Origin: UTCFX2 sp963788305 | GTDB taxonomy: Bacteria > Chloroflexota > Anaerolineae > Anaerolineales > UBA4823 | NCBI GenBank assembly: GCA_963788305.1 | Contig: CAWBGK010000002.1 | Location: 34,277 to 98,276, forward strand | Direction of reading: 5' to 3' | Length of the DNA stretch: 64,000 nt | Shown: in pieces, positions 37,675 to 48,009 of the stretch | How the letters are laid out: each line of letters opens with the position of its first letter | Numbering within the stretch: position 1 is the first letter of the stretch | The notes under the pieces: generated by a model | What the model was told of the DNA's origin: nothing | The model's input: only the letters and a program-made list of their open reading frames with translations | Databases searched by the model: none | Made by a program: the position numbers and the translations under genes

Positions 37675-38762
37675 TTAATGACCTGACTGATATGCGCAGC
37701 GGTTGAAGACACATCTGCTGCATTCAAAACGCCAACTTGAAGATCCATCTGCCAGCGTTCTCCAGGTGGTATGGTCTATTAGATTTCCTTTAGATTTCTC
37801 TGCAGAATAGCCTTCGACTTCTGAAGTCCCTGGTTCGATCAATCCCAAAGCTTGCTGATCTTCGGTCCTGACGATCCAGCGAACCGCACGAGGGAGCTGA
37901 GCGGGAGTATGGCGAACGTAATCGGCGGTCCCATCCGGGAAAATATGCATCGTATGGGCAAAGCCATTTTGGTCAGCCAGGTAATCGATGAAAAATACAA
38001 CTTCAGGATCGTAGCTCTGGCCCGAAGAAAAACGGTGATGGATTTCTGGATGACGCTTCAGCTGTTGCATGAATTCAGAATAGCCTGGACCAGGGACAAT
38101 GTGAGAAGGAATGGAACTCCTTACGCGCACATGCTCCGGGGTGGGAATTGCAGAATACACGATAGCTCCATCATCTACCGGGCGAAAATTGATGTGTGCA
38201 AGATACATCAGCTCCATATCAGTATTTTTTAAGATTCTGAATGTTCATTGCAATTGAGAATACACTGGAATCGCTTGTAAAGTTTTACAACTGGCTCCGC
38301 AATATAGTTGTGTGAAAATGCCACGGTGTGATGATATCGACCTGACAAACCGATATATTCTCCGTGTAGATCTTCACCCAACAGGATCCATGCCTCCTGA
38401 TAAGGAGCATTTGGAAGCTCACCGTGAAGCACATGCTTATCTTGAGGCGACGAAGGTGCTCCTGTTCCTGTCACTCCGCAATGCAGGAAGAACCCTCCGA
38501 AGGTTTCCAGGAACTCGCGGGTGGGTCTCGGTTCATTGAACATGGAGATCATCGTCAATGGTCTTCGATTGAATTCTGCAGACCAAATCTGTTGACCCTG
38601 GAATGGAAGAAGGACCATCTCACCATAAAGATTCCTAAGACGCAAGCCGGAAACACCGCTTGAGAATTGAAAGAGCGATGCAGAGAGGCCGTCTTTTTCA
38701 ATCAAAAGCCGCTCATTGACTTCGAACATGTTTTTTGAAAGGTGGATGATTATTTCGCTCAT
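37675..38762 (-). CDS. DUF4432 (aldose-1-epimerase-like) protein, frameshifted
   Basis: About 362 aa after bridging one frameshift near 38235, at an A-rich run. Text typical of the family: FLETFGGFFLHCGVTGTGAPS, LHGELPNAPYQ, then MELMYLAHINFRP and LPRAVRWIVRTEDQQALG. The fold is the galactose-mutarotase-like beta-sandwich. DUF4432 genes commonly accompany sugar kinases and may act on sugar anomers. It lies between the LarA-like gene and rhamnulokinase in the same direction, so these three form a likely operon. The AAGGA site before ATG 38762 supports the start. Confidence 0.8.
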
Positions 38763-38797
38763 TTCAATCCTTTTATTATCGTTAAGGATTTCCTATT

Positions 38798-40326
38798 TTA
38801 TCTCGAAATTTCTTGACTGGTTTGTAAAGCATGATTGTTCATGATGCTCATCCATTTTTGATATGCATCATCCCAGGCTTGTTTTTCCCCAGGCTCAAAC
38901 ATATTCATAACGAATGAAGAACGCACTAAATTGCGAGCTTCAGAAAGCGTATCCATTCGACCCATAGCGATTTCTTGAACGAGGATATTCCCGACAGCTG
39001 TGGCTTCCACAGGACCTGCGATGACCGGGTATCCGGTGGCACTCGCTGTGAATTGGTTGAGGAGATGGTTCCTACTACCCCCACCAACAATATGGACAAC
39101 TTCGATCTTGTACCCCAGAACATCTTCAAGATTTTCGATCACCTGGCGGTAGGTCAAAGCAAGGCTTTCCAGTGTACAACGAACTACCTCACCAATGGTC
39201 TCTGGGACCGGCTGGTGGGTGGACCTTGCATATTGGCGAATACGGGCAGGCATATCACCAGGGCTGAGAAAACAAGGATCGTTTGGGTTTAGCAAGGTTC
39301 GAAATGCTTCAGCCTGTGATGCCAGATGGACAATTTCTTCGTAATCGCACTCAAATCCCTTAGACGCCCAATCCCTTCGGCATTCCTGTAAAAGCCAAAG
39401 TCCAGGTATATTTTTCAAGAAACGGAAATTTCCCCCGAAACATCCTTCATTTGTAAAGTCATACATCTGGCTTTTGTGATTTATGATTGGCTCTGGGATC
39501 TCAGTGCCTACTAATGACCAGGTACCCGAGCTAATAAATGCATATCGTCGAACTTCTGCCGGGACAGCAGCGACTGCTGAGGCAGTGTCATGGCTGGCGA
39601 TAGCCGCTACCTGGACTCCAGAAATGCCCAATGCTTGAGCCAGATTCGATCGCAGCGGAGTGTTAGGTCGTTCCAGGTTCGATGATTTCTTTGAAAAATA
39701 TCGGTGGGAAGCCCCATCCGTGAAAGCAAATCCCTTGACCAATCTTTTTTTCGTGGATTAAAACACTGGGTTGTCGTGGCAATAGTGAATTCACTTCCCT
39801 TTCGATCCGTCAGCCAAAAATTAATAAGATCCGGTAAATTCAAGAAAGTTCGTGCGGTGTCCAGGACAGGATCATGACTCAGTTTCATCGATAGCAGCTG
39901 ATACAGGCTGTTCAACTGCATAAATTGATTTCCAGTCAATTTGTAAATCTCTTCCCGGCTGATGAGTTTATCTCCCTGTTCAATCATCCCATCCGTGCGC
40001 TTGTCACGATAGTGAAATGGATTGCCGATCAAGGCATCCTTTGAATCCAGGAGCCCAAAATCCACTCCCCATGTATCCAATCCGATACTGATAAGTCCAC
40101 TGCCGCATTTGCTGCTTGCGAGACGAAGCCCTTTTTGAATTTCGGACCATATTGCCAGGATATCCCAATAAAGATGATCATTCAGCCAGACAGGTCCATT
40201 TGGAAAACGATGGATTTCCTCAATTCTAAGAAAGCTGCCTTCCTGTCGGCCTAGAATTGCTCTTCCACTCTCTGCACCCAGATCAAATGCAAGATAGTAT
40301 TCAGAGATATTTGACTTCAGATTCAT
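38798..40326 (-). CDS. rhaB: Rhamnulokinase-like FGGY kinase, frameshifted
   Basis: About 509 aa after bridging a frameshift near 39695 (GLPTDIFQ joined to SSNLERPNTPL). Motifs: AFDLGAESGRAILG (phosphate loop), FPNGPVWLNDHLYWD, IGLDTWGVDFGLLD, PFHYRDKRTDGM, then AAIASHDTASAVAAVP, FISSGTWSLVGTE, NEGCFGGNFRFLKNIPGLWLLQECRR and HIVGGGSRNHLLNQ. These match RhaB, which phosphorylates L-rhamnulose (and often L-fuculose) to the 1-phosphate. No rhamnose isomerase or aldolase is nearby. First gene of the DUF4432/LarA group. Confidence 0.85.
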
Positions 40327-40397
40327 ATTTTCCAGCTTTCATGCTATTTCTAGCTTCGTTCCGGAATAATCAAGTTAAGTCGATGAACTGAAACAGT

Positions 40398-41756
40398 TCA
40401 ATGGATCGGCTCTCTGATTATTTTCAGGACATCATCTCGATGTTGCTCCATGTCTGTCCGCGAACGAATAGATTCCAGGTTCAATCGGAGAAGTGGTTCG
40501 GTGTTTGATGGACGAACATTAAAATGCCAATCGGGATAATCAATTGAGATTCCATCCAAAGTATTCGATTTTTCCATCAGAGAATCGCCGTCTAAGTAGA
40601 TCCATCTTGCTTTGGACATTTTCTACCTTTGTATTGATCTCGCCGGAGAGAAAATATCTCTCCTCGAGCGGTGAAAGCAGTTCTGATAGGCGCATCCCTC
40701 TTTGCGATAATAATTGAAGCAATATCAAGGAAGGGATTATTCCTGAATCAGCACTGAAAAAGCTGCGAAAATAATAATGCCCGGTGACTTCACCGGCAAA
40801 TAATGCCGATTCTTCAGCCATTCGCCGTTTGATAAAAGCGTGACCGACACGCTCCTTCAAAGGTTCGCCGCCAGCTGTTTCGAACTGTATCTAGGAACAG
40901 CCCAGGATGCTCTTACGTCATATATAATTTTAGATCCTGGATCGCGTGCGAGCAGATAATTGGCAATGATCGCTGTTAGAAAATCACCCGGCACAAAATG
41001 ACCACGATCATCAATCGCAAAAAAACGGTCACCATCACCATCATAAGCAAAACCAATCTCTGCGTTTTGTTCAAGTACCGTTCTTTCCAGAACTGCACGG
41101 TTTTGTGGCTGGAGGGGATCCAGACCATGATTGGGAAGGTTTCCATCAGGTTCAAAGTAGAGGCGGGTTAATTTCACAGGCAATCGTTGAAGTATCTTAT
41201 CAAGGAGCGGGCCAACCATCCCATTTGCGGTATCAGCGACGATATTCATAGGCCGTATCGTTGAAAAATCAACAATGGAGAACACTTTTTCAACGAAATC
41301 CATTCAAGGTAAGATCGATTGATCTGTTTTCCGCGACTTGCGAGGGGATTGAAATTGAGCCTTCTCGGCAATCCGGCGAATATCCTGGATCCCACTATCG
41401 CCACTCAGCAGATACGGCATCTCCTTGACCATCTTAAAGCCGTTGTATTGCTTTGGATTGTGTGATGCCGTTATCATTAAACCCGGTAATTTTTCTGTTG
41501 CACAGGCGAAATAAAATTGATCCGTGCTGACCATTCCGATACTTATGACATTCGCACCCTGGTCAAGAATTCCTTCGATTAATGCTGTTTCAAGGGATGC
41601 ACCGCTGAGTCTCATGTCTCTTCCGATTATGATTTCCTCTGGTGCGAGAAGTGAAACAAAAGATCGACCTACCCGATATGCTACATCTTCGTCAAGCTCG
41701 GAGGGATAGATCCCGCGGATATCATAGGCTTTAAATATTTTCGGATTAAGGGTCAA
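40398..41756 (-). CDS. manB: Phosphomannomutase/phosphoglucomutase, multiply broken
   Basis: About 452 codons in several pieces. The likely start is TTG 41756, seven bases after GGAG. Domain I has FKAYDIRGIYPSELDEDVAYR and the phosphoserine loop ITASHNPKQYNGFK; domain III has AYDGDGDRFFAID for the metal; domain IV has HFNVRPSNTEPLLRLNLE for substrate phosphate. An in-frame TGA lies at 41304-41306 and frameshifts occur near 40870 and 40620. It interconverts mannose-6-P and mannose-1-P (and often glucose phosphates). Next to manC it would feed GDP-mannose. With a stop plus frameshifts it may be decaying, but all catalytic motifs survive, so sequence errors are plausible. Confidence 0.82.
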
Positions 41757-41789
41757 TTTTTACTCCAAGATTATGCATTCAGGTATTGT

Positions 41790-42862
41790 TTATACTAAAT
41801 CAGAACGACCCTGTATTTTCAGCATTTCTACCAGATTCTTCACTTTTTGCTCCTGATCTCTGCTGCAAATCAGTAGAGCGTCTTCCGTGTCTACAATGAC
41901 AAGGTCATTGATCCCTATCGTCGCAATCAGTCGTTTACCACCGATAATCAGGGAATTTTCAGAATTTATCCCGATATGATCACCCTTGATAGAATTTCCC
42001 AGATTGTCTGATGGCAGAAGATCGATCAAGCTGCTCCAACTTCCCACGTCGGTCCAACCCATTTCGACAGGGATTACTGCAGCCTCTCGAGCTCCTTCCA
42101 TGATCCCGTAATCAATGGTCTGTTTCGGAATCTGAGGCCAGGTTAGTTTCAGAACATGATCATAACTCGTTGTACCGATGGTTTCATAAATTCGCATCAG
42201 CATGTCATAAAACTCAGGCATTTGGATGGAAAACTCTTCGAGGATTCGCTTTACTTTCCAGATAAACATGCCGCTGTTCCACGAATAAATTCCAGAGAGA
42301 GACCATACGAGCAGCGGTTTCATGGTCTGGTTTCTCGGTGAATGCCCTAAGCGCGGTAGGTCTGGAATCCTTCGACTTGCTCCAGGGCCTGACCGTGTTC
42401 GAGATATCCAAACGCGGTAGATGGACTGGTTGGTTGGATTCCCAATGTGACGAGAAAATCCTGCTGAGCTAAATGTTCTGCTGCATGAAGGACGTTTATG
42501 AATGTTTTTGAGTCTTCAATGTAGTGATCAGCGGTTAAGACTGCCATCACAGCATCAGGATCTTGCCTGTTGAGGTGAATTGCAGCCAGACCGATCGCAG
42601 GTGCAGTTCCTCGCCCTTCAGGCTCAAGAATAAATTGAGAGTCCGAAAGCTCAGATTCTTGCTGCTGGAGAATATCCTTATGTTCTTGTCTGGTTGCAAT
42701 TAATATCCGATCGATCGAGAAAATTGGTGAAATTCGGCGGACAGCATGCTGGAACATGCTCTGTCCGCCGACCAACTGCAGCGATTGCTTTGGTTTTTGT
42801 TCGCGGCTTAACGGCCAGAGTCTGGTCCCTGAGCCACCAGCCATGATGACGGCATAGTACAT
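41790..42862 (-). CDS. manC: Mannose-1-phosphate guanylyltransferase, frameshifted
   Basis: About 357 aa after bridging frameshifts between about 42300 and 42360. GGAGG precedes ATG 42862. Nucleotidyltransferase motifs: IMAGGSGTRLWPLSREQKPK (GTP site), LEPEGRGTAPAIGLAA, VLTADHYI, AFGYLEHG, FTEKPDHETA, SWNSGMFIWK, DYGIMEGA and MGWTDVGSW. The C-terminal isomerase cupin of two-domain enzymes is absent, so it makes only GDP-mannose from mannose-1-P and GTP. It lies 33 bases upstream of manB and likely supplies the epimerase at 33922-34878. Confidence 0.87.
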
Positions 42863-42875
42863 GTGTCATCCTCCA

Positions 42876-43458
42876 TCAGGCAGTCAAAGGCAGCCGCCAA
42901 TAACAACCACCGCCGCCCTCTCGATCCATAAACCCATAACCTACCAGGTATCTTCGCATCAATGCGGTGTCAGAATTATAACGAGAAAGGATTTCGTTGA
43001 CTTCTTTTTCCGTGTATCGAATTTCCGGCTCAAAGGATTGGACAACATATTTCAAAATTACAAGAAATTTCTTCTCTTGTGCTGGAAAGCTCATGATACG
43101 CCCTTCCGTATCGAGAAATGTTGAGAGCACTTTTTGTTCGTAGGCATCTTCACTTATTTTCCGGGTGAGACTGGTCAAACTGCTTTCATGCAGCATATCT
43201 TTTGCCATTTCTTTCAGAGTTTCTAATTGCAAGAGAATATATCGCATAATGACCTTGTGCGCGCGCTGTAACCAACCCTGCCTTTGCCAATTTCGATAAG
43301 TGGTGGGAAGTTGTTGAAACGCTCAGGTTTAGCGACTCCGCTAGCTGTTCAACATTCGTCGGTTTTTGAGCCAAAAAACCAATGATCATCAGTCGCTTTT
43401 CATCGGCTAATGCCTTGAAGAAATTTAACAATATCTCAAAATTATCTTGTTCATTCAT
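42876..43458 (-). CDS. ArsR-type regulator with DUF2087 domain, frameshifted
   Basis: About 194 aa after bridging a frameshift near 43240. The N-terminal winged helix reads FFKALADEKRLMIIGFLAQKPTNVEQLAESLNLSVSTTSHHLSKLAKAGLV. No metal-binding CxC motif is visible. The C-terminal part GRIMSFPAQEKKFLVILKYVV and EKEVNEILSRYNSDTALMRRYLVGYG is the DUF2087 domain, which often follows such helices. The signal sensed is unknown. It may regulate the manC/manB genes that follow 13 bases downstream. Confidence 0.82.
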
Positions 43459-43513
43459 TTCTATAATCCTGCTAACATTTTGATGTATATAGTAATGATT
43501 TTATCAATTTCCT

Positions 43514-45983
43514 TCATTTTGTCAAGTGTTGGAGCAAATCATCCAGGTCTGCACGGAGGAAATATTTCCTGAATGCATTTGACTCTTCCAGAAGTTGACT
43601 GATTTGATTCGTAAGCTGCTTAGTTTGGATAGAATCATTCGGATTGTTCACTTTCTCAAAGGAAAAGGTGACAGTTGAGCAAACATCCGAAAGTAAATAA
43701 TTAGGGAGCTGATCCTCGGTAATCAAGATTTTAATATGGCCTGCTGCCTCCAACCAGGCCAAACCCAGGCGAACTGTTTTTTCTAAATGACCCGTTAATC
43801 CAGCCAGAGTTTTTATTGTGACATAATTAACGCCTTTGGAATATTGATACCGAAGCAATCCGCTTAGTTGTTTCATGAATGATTTCAGCGTACCAAACTC
43901 GGGATCAATCCCGAAAACTTGCACTCTTAATGGTCGACATTTCTCTAGAGCTTCTGCAAGCTCGCGCCTACCAGGAGGCACGGTCCATATGATCAGGGAA
44001 TGGCATGGCATAAGGTATTCCCTCGACAAAACCAGATCATCTGCGTCGTAAAATCCTGCATCTTTTAGAACTTTCTATCAACCGGCTGTGCTCTCCGGCT
44101 TCTGCCCAAATGATAGTTCCTAGAAGATTATTGTTTGAAAAAATCTTTAACAGCTCTCGATGAGGAGTATGCAAGAGACCTCCGATCGATTACCTCAAGT
44201 CTTGTGTGGACAATATCGATCCGGTCATCCAGGGCATCAGATCGCAGGTCTTCAAAAACGATTGATAATTCATCTTGACCTTTATAACTGGAGCTTCTTA
44301 CTTGATAAGCCAGATCAAACTTTCCACTTGGAAATTGGTATTCGTCACCGGATTCAGAACCACCCCACCATGTCACTTTTTGCACATTACCAAATTGGTC
44401 TTTTATCAAGAGTTTGATGTGCTCAGATTGCCGACCAAATTTTCGAAATACTCACCAACTCTAAGTCTCGACTTGCAAGGATGATGGGAGGATTTCCATG
44501 TCCGAATGGCGCCAGTTGATTCAGTGAATTTGCTAGTTCCAGGTTAATCTCACCCCAATCCAGAAATCCTTCAATTAGAAGTGAATCGTGCTTTCAATGA
44601 GTATTCATTCTTCTGGGATTGGATATTCTGGCAAATTCTTTGCACAAATATGGGGATATTCTTGGGGTCAATCGAAAAACCAGCTGCCATCGCATGACCT
44701 CCAAATCCTGATAGGAGATCAGACACATTCGATAACGCCTGGGTGATGTCCACTCCTTCCACAGATCGAGCTGATCCACGGGCCAATTCTCCTTGAGGCA
44801 TCGAAATTAGGATTGCAGGTATTCGATATTTATCGACAAGTCGGCTTGCGACGATGCCTATCACTCCTGCTGGCCAGGAAGGACTCGCAAGGACCAGCGC
44901 TGACGAGGTCTAGTCGGTATCCTTGCCAATTTGATCCTGTGCAGCTTTGAGGACCTGGCCGGTCATCAATTGCCTCTGGCTGTTCCATCCTTCCAACTCC
45001 ATTGCCAGGACACGTGCTCTTCCAGCATCCTTTGTCGTTAACAACTCAACAGCTGGATTAGCATCACTCAATCGGCCCAACGCATTCAGTCTGGGCGCCA
45101 GGACAAATCCAATTTGTTCTTCGGTCATCGAAGCCGGAACAAGTCCAGACATTTCATAGATAGCCTGCAGACCCACCCGTTGCGACCCACGCAGACATTC
45201 TAATCCGCGTTGAAGCAGAAAGCGGGTTTCACCGGTCAGCAAAGCAACGTCTGCAACAATCCCCAAAGCAGCCAAATCCTGATATTTACTTACTCCTCCA
45301 GGATATCCAGCGTGTCGATACAGTGCCTCAGCAAGTTTATACGCCACTCCCGCACCAGGAAGCCCACTTAACCCATGATTTTGCGGCAGCAATCTCGGAG
45401 AAACAATTGCATAAGCCAAGGGGAGCAGCTCCTGAATTTCTTCAATCTCATCCTCGCCTGCATGGCGGGTTGGCAGCTCATGATGATCGGTGACAATCAC
45501 GTCTACATCTCGCTCATTGGCATATGCGATCGCATCATAAGCGGAAATTCCTGTGTCACAGGTCAGCACCAACCTCGGTGGATCATTCGAAACCTCTAGA
45601 AGTTCCCGCAGTACGTTTAAACCGACCCCATGCGATTCTTTCGCACGGATTGGGATATGGTAGCTCACCTTACCCCCCAATTCGGTCAGTGTTTCCACCA
45701 AAATAGCCGTAGCAGTCTGTCCGTCTACATCAAAGTCGCCCCACACAAGGATGTGCTCGCGGTTTTGCATCGCAGTCCAAAGACGGAGTTTTGCCCGATC
45801 CAACCCGGGCATTTCACCAGGCTCGGCTGGCTGGAAGCAGTCTGGATCAAGGAAAGCCCTTGCCAATCGTACATCAGCATAACCGCGCCGGGCAAGCGCC
45901 CTTGCTGCCAGCAGGCTGCCTCTCGTCAGACTGAACAAGCCTTCGGCTATCGTTTGATCCGACGGCTCAATCCATTTTCGCAT
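43514..45983 (-). CDS. recJ: Single-strand exonuclease RecJ, broken by an amber codon and frameshifts
   Basis: The pieces 45983-44910, 44909-44571, 44409-44128 and 44029-43514 form one RecJ. The DHH part has HILVWGDFDVDGQTATAIL, TCDTGISAYDAI and VIVTDHHELPTRHA; the RPRLN-like APRLNALGRLSDA follows. DHHA1 has VGIVASRLVDKYRIPAILI-like text and GFGGHAMAAGFSID. The OB-like and C-terminal extension come last. An in-frame TAG at 44910-44912 interrupts the inter-domain region, and at least two frameshifts follow. RecJ degrades 5'-ended single-stranded DNA in recombination and repair. The region upstream carries an SOS-type palindrome. Either the gene decays or the consensus is poor here. Confidence 0.8.
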
Positions 45984-46034
45984 TTGAATGATTCTAGCAT
46001 ATTCAGCAAAGAGCTCTGGCTCACAAACAGCTGC

Positions 46035-46063
46035 TTGACAAGAACATTTGTTCTATTTATAAT
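46035..46063 (+). promoter_or_regulatory. Consensus sigma-70 promoter upstream of the LuxR-type gene
   Basis: TTGACA (46035-46040) and TATAAT (46058-46063) with a 17-bp spacer form a perfect consensus promoter, 69 bases before GTG 46132. Confidence 0.8.
46041..46054. promoter_or_regulatory. SOS-box-like palindrome (candidate LexA operator)
   Basis: AGAACATTTGTTCT is a perfect 14-bp palindrome filling the promoter spacer. It matches the GAAC-N4-GTTC form of the Gram-positive-type LexA box. It also lies 58-71 bases upstream of the divergent recJ start, so it could control both genes. Confidence 0.55.
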
Positions 46064-46131
46064 CATTTCAGGATGATCAGATTTCAATCTCTGCCCCATA
46101 TTAATAGAAACAAGGCCGAGGAGCACGTGTT

Positions 46132-46533
46132 GTGTCGTTCCTGGATGCTTTCCTGAAGAGGCTGGGCTTGCGCCGGATTGAACGCCGCCGTTACACATTG
46201 GACGGTCCGTTGGTAGATTATGTCGAAGCGCTTGCCGAGCACGAGCAGCGAAAACCCACAGAGGTGGCTGCCGATCTGATGGCCAGCGGAGTTGCACAGC
46301 GCGATCTGGATCTTGATACCTTCCAGCGCTGGCAAACCCTCTCCCAACGCGAGCAGGAGGTGGCGGCGTTCGTTTGCCTGGATTACACCAATCGCCAGAT
46401 CGCCGCCAGGTTGTCTATCTCCCCGGAAACGGTCAAGTCGCACATCAAGAGAGTCTTATACAAATTTGATCTGCACAGCAAAGATGAGCTGCGCATGCTG
46501 ATGAATGATTGGGATTTCAGCGCCTGGAGATAA
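46132..46533 (+). CDS. LuxR-type helix-turn-helix DNA-binding protein
   Basis: 133 aa from GTG 46132, with GAGGAG upstream. The C-terminal 65 residues are a GerE/LuxR helix-turn-helix: LSQREQEVAAFVCLDYTNRQ, AARLSISPETVKSHIKRVLYKF. The N-terminal 60 residues are basic and helical (RRIERRRYTLDGPLVDYVEALAEHEQRKP), without a recognisable receiver or ligand domain. Such short stand-alone regulators bind DNA as dimers; targets are unknown. It has its own perfect promoter carrying an SOS-like palindrome and is divergent from recJ. Confidence 0.85.
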   Translation: MSFLDAFLKRLGLRRIERRRYTLDGPLVDYVEALAEHEQRKPTEVAADLMASGVAQRDLDLDTFQRWQTLSQREQEVAAFVCLDYTNRQIAARLSISPETVKSHIKRVLYKFDLHSKDELRMLMNDWDFSAWR

Positions 46534-46560
46534 CAAGGTGTATCTCTCTTTGAAAAAATA

Positions 46561-46800
46561 TCAATCCATGGAAATACCCAGGTGGCTGATGATGATCTCC
46601 ATTGGCCAATGTCGGTGATCGTCAAAAGCGCGCTGGGCATCAGCCAGGGCACGGCGTTTTTCCTCCCGATGAGACACGAAAATGCCTTTTACTTCCAGCT
46701 CGTGCAGCCTTTCGGCTGTCCCTTGCACGCTGCCATTGCTCTGCCGAACCGCGTTGCGTACATATTCATTCAAATATTGTTGGTAGAGCTTGATATCCAT
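46561..46800 (-). CDS. Small helical protein of unknown function
   Basis: 79 aa. It has a proper TAGGAGC site before ATG 46800 and a TATAAT -10 on the minus strand at 46824-46829, which supports expression. The protein is charged and helical (QQYLNEYVRNAVRQ, REEKRRALADAQRAFDDHRHW) with no membrane segment or known motif. It converges with the LuxR-type gene. Confidence 0.55.
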   Translation of the reverse strand: MDIKLYQQYLNEYVRNAVRQSNGSVQGTAERLHELEVKGIFVSHREEKRRALADAQRAFDDHRHWPMEIIISHLGISMD

Positions 46801-46962
46801 TCGAAAGCTCCTATCGTGATTGGATTATACTCGAACACTATCCAGGACTAATACTTGTTCGAGAAATGAAAACGGGTCAAAAGACGTATTGTCAAACAGG
46901 ACAAGTCCGGTAAAATTATCATAAGTTACGAACATGCGATAAGACTGGTGTAAACACACAAA

Positions 46963-47145
46963 ATGCACGTAAGAACCGACCTTCGCTCAGGAAATTCCTC
47001 AAACACGCCGCAGCTCAAATCAGTTGATGGGCTGAATGCCGCAATTGACCTGTATAAGACCGCCAGTACGATCGTCGATACCTCGATGGTTGATCCGAAC
47101 GCGCTAAAATTATTTATGAATTACCTGCCGCCCGCAAATCGATAA
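46963..47145 (+). CDS. Possible small protein, 60 aa
   Basis: ATG 46963 to TAA 47145, without an obvious ribosome-binding site. The predicted peptide is polar with a central stretch LNAAIDLYKTASTIVDTSM. It has no cysteines and no known motif. The strong hairpin at 47171-47212 follows directly, as expected for the end of a transcription unit. Coding status is uncertain. Confidence 0.4.
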   Translation: MHVRTDLRSGNSSNTPQLKSVDGLNAAIDLYKTASTIVDTSMVDPNALKLFMNYLPPANR

Positions 47146-47170
47146 GCAATTTTCTGTCATTCTTTCTTTT

Positions 47171-47212
47171 TATAGCCAAAAATCCGAGCCATCTCTCGGA
47201 TTTTTGGCTATA
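47171..47212. terminator. Strong bidirectional intrinsic terminator
   Basis: An 18-bp perfect inverted repeat (TATAGCCAAAAATCCGAG and its complement) around a 6-base loop. It lies between the small plus-strand gene and the minus-strand acetyltransferase, so it probably serves both. A- and T-tracts lie inside the stem. Confidence 0.8.
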
Positions 47213-47254
47213 ATCGATCATTTCAGCGATCAACCCGAGAAAAGCGCAGCTGAA

Positions 47255-47690
47255 CTAAAAATGCTGCTCCAGAAGCAGTGATTCCTCCGTCAGCCCATGC
47301 CGGCGGTAAAACCGAACAGCTAACTCGTTGGTGGTCATGGGTACTGACAGAAACCTCAGCACAATCAATTTCCCTGGCACGTCGAATTACTTCCGTCAAT
47401 AATTTACTGCCGATGCCCCGGGATCGATATCCGCTCGCAACAATGAACTCTTCAATCAGGCAAACCATGCCGGCATGGTAAAGATTCGGTCGAATCCAAT
47501 AGCTGACCAAACCAACAGCTTCCTGATCTTCCTCAGCTATCAGGATATTCGCACCGGGTAATCTTAAATAGGACTGGACAAAGGCGAGATCGAGCGTACA
47601 TTCTTCATGATCAAAACTGGCAAGTTCGTGTACCAGCCGAACTACCGAAGGTCCATCCTCAACAAAAGCCATTCGGATCAAGGTATCCAT
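47255..47690 (-). CDS. GNAT-family N-acetyltransferase, frameshifted
   Basis: About 145 aa. ATG 47690 is the likely start. The GNAT core shows ILIAEEDQEAVGLVSYW, LIEEFIVASGYRSRGIGSKLL (acetyl-CoA pyrophosphate loop Arg/Gly-x-Gly) and EVIRRAREIDC. A frameshift near 47343 changes frame; the alternative frame gives the expected ending LAVRFYRRHGLTEE and a stop at 47255-47257. It transfers acetyl groups from acetyl-CoA to an unknown amine. Cytoplasmic. Confidence 0.78.
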
Positions 47691-47770
47691 GTGCAATAGG
47701 CTTCCCGTATTTGGGTGAAGAGATTCAGATTAAAACTTCAAAAAGTGTAAGAGTGATAATTGTTAAAATA

Positions 47771-47801
47771 ACAACTGCTCCCAATTATTAGGAGCAGTTG
47801 T
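47771..47801 (-). terminator. Terminator after tRNA-Lys
   Basis: 11-bp perfect stem (ACAACTGCTCC with its complement) and a 9-base loop, followed on the minus strand by TATTTT. It starts six bases past the tRNA 3' end, so it ends that transcript. Confidence 0.75.
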
Positions 47802-47806
47802 CCGGA

Positions 47807-47878
47807 TGACCCCGACAGGGCTCGAACCTGTAACCAATTGATTAAAAGTCAACTGCTCTACCATTGAGCTACGGGGCC
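47807..47878 (-). tRNA. tRNA-Lys (anticodon TTT)
   Basis: A 72-nt cloverleaf: acceptor stem GGCCCCG pairs with CGGGGTC (one G-T), D-arm with AGCTCAATGGTAGAGC, anticodon loop CTTTTAA giving anticodon TTT, T-arm ACAGG-TTCGAGC-CCTGT and discriminator A. CCA is not encoded. A terminator hairpin follows immediately. Confidence 0.95.
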
Positions 47879-47993
47879 GGGTTGGGCTAAATATAAGCCA
47901 TGCGAAGGGGAATTATACCCCAAAGATAATAGATGTCAACTTTCCCAAAGAATCAAGACGAGAATATCAATCACCATTTAGGTGAATTGGATT

Positions 47994-48002
47994 TGATACA
48001 AT
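47994..48002 (+). promoter_or_regulatory. Extended -10 promoter, probably leaderless
   Basis: TG-A-TACAAT ends seven bases before ATG 48010. Extended -10 elements work without a good -35, and the transcript would begin at the start codon. Confidence 0.5.
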
Positions 48003-48009
48003 CATTCCC

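Noticed and set aside
28472..44912. Alternative genetic code with TAG or TGA read as sense throughout
   Set aside because: TAG and TGA end many intact genes here (for example 4495, 8006, 56297, 57303, 11047-type short frames), so only local recoding or errors remain possible.
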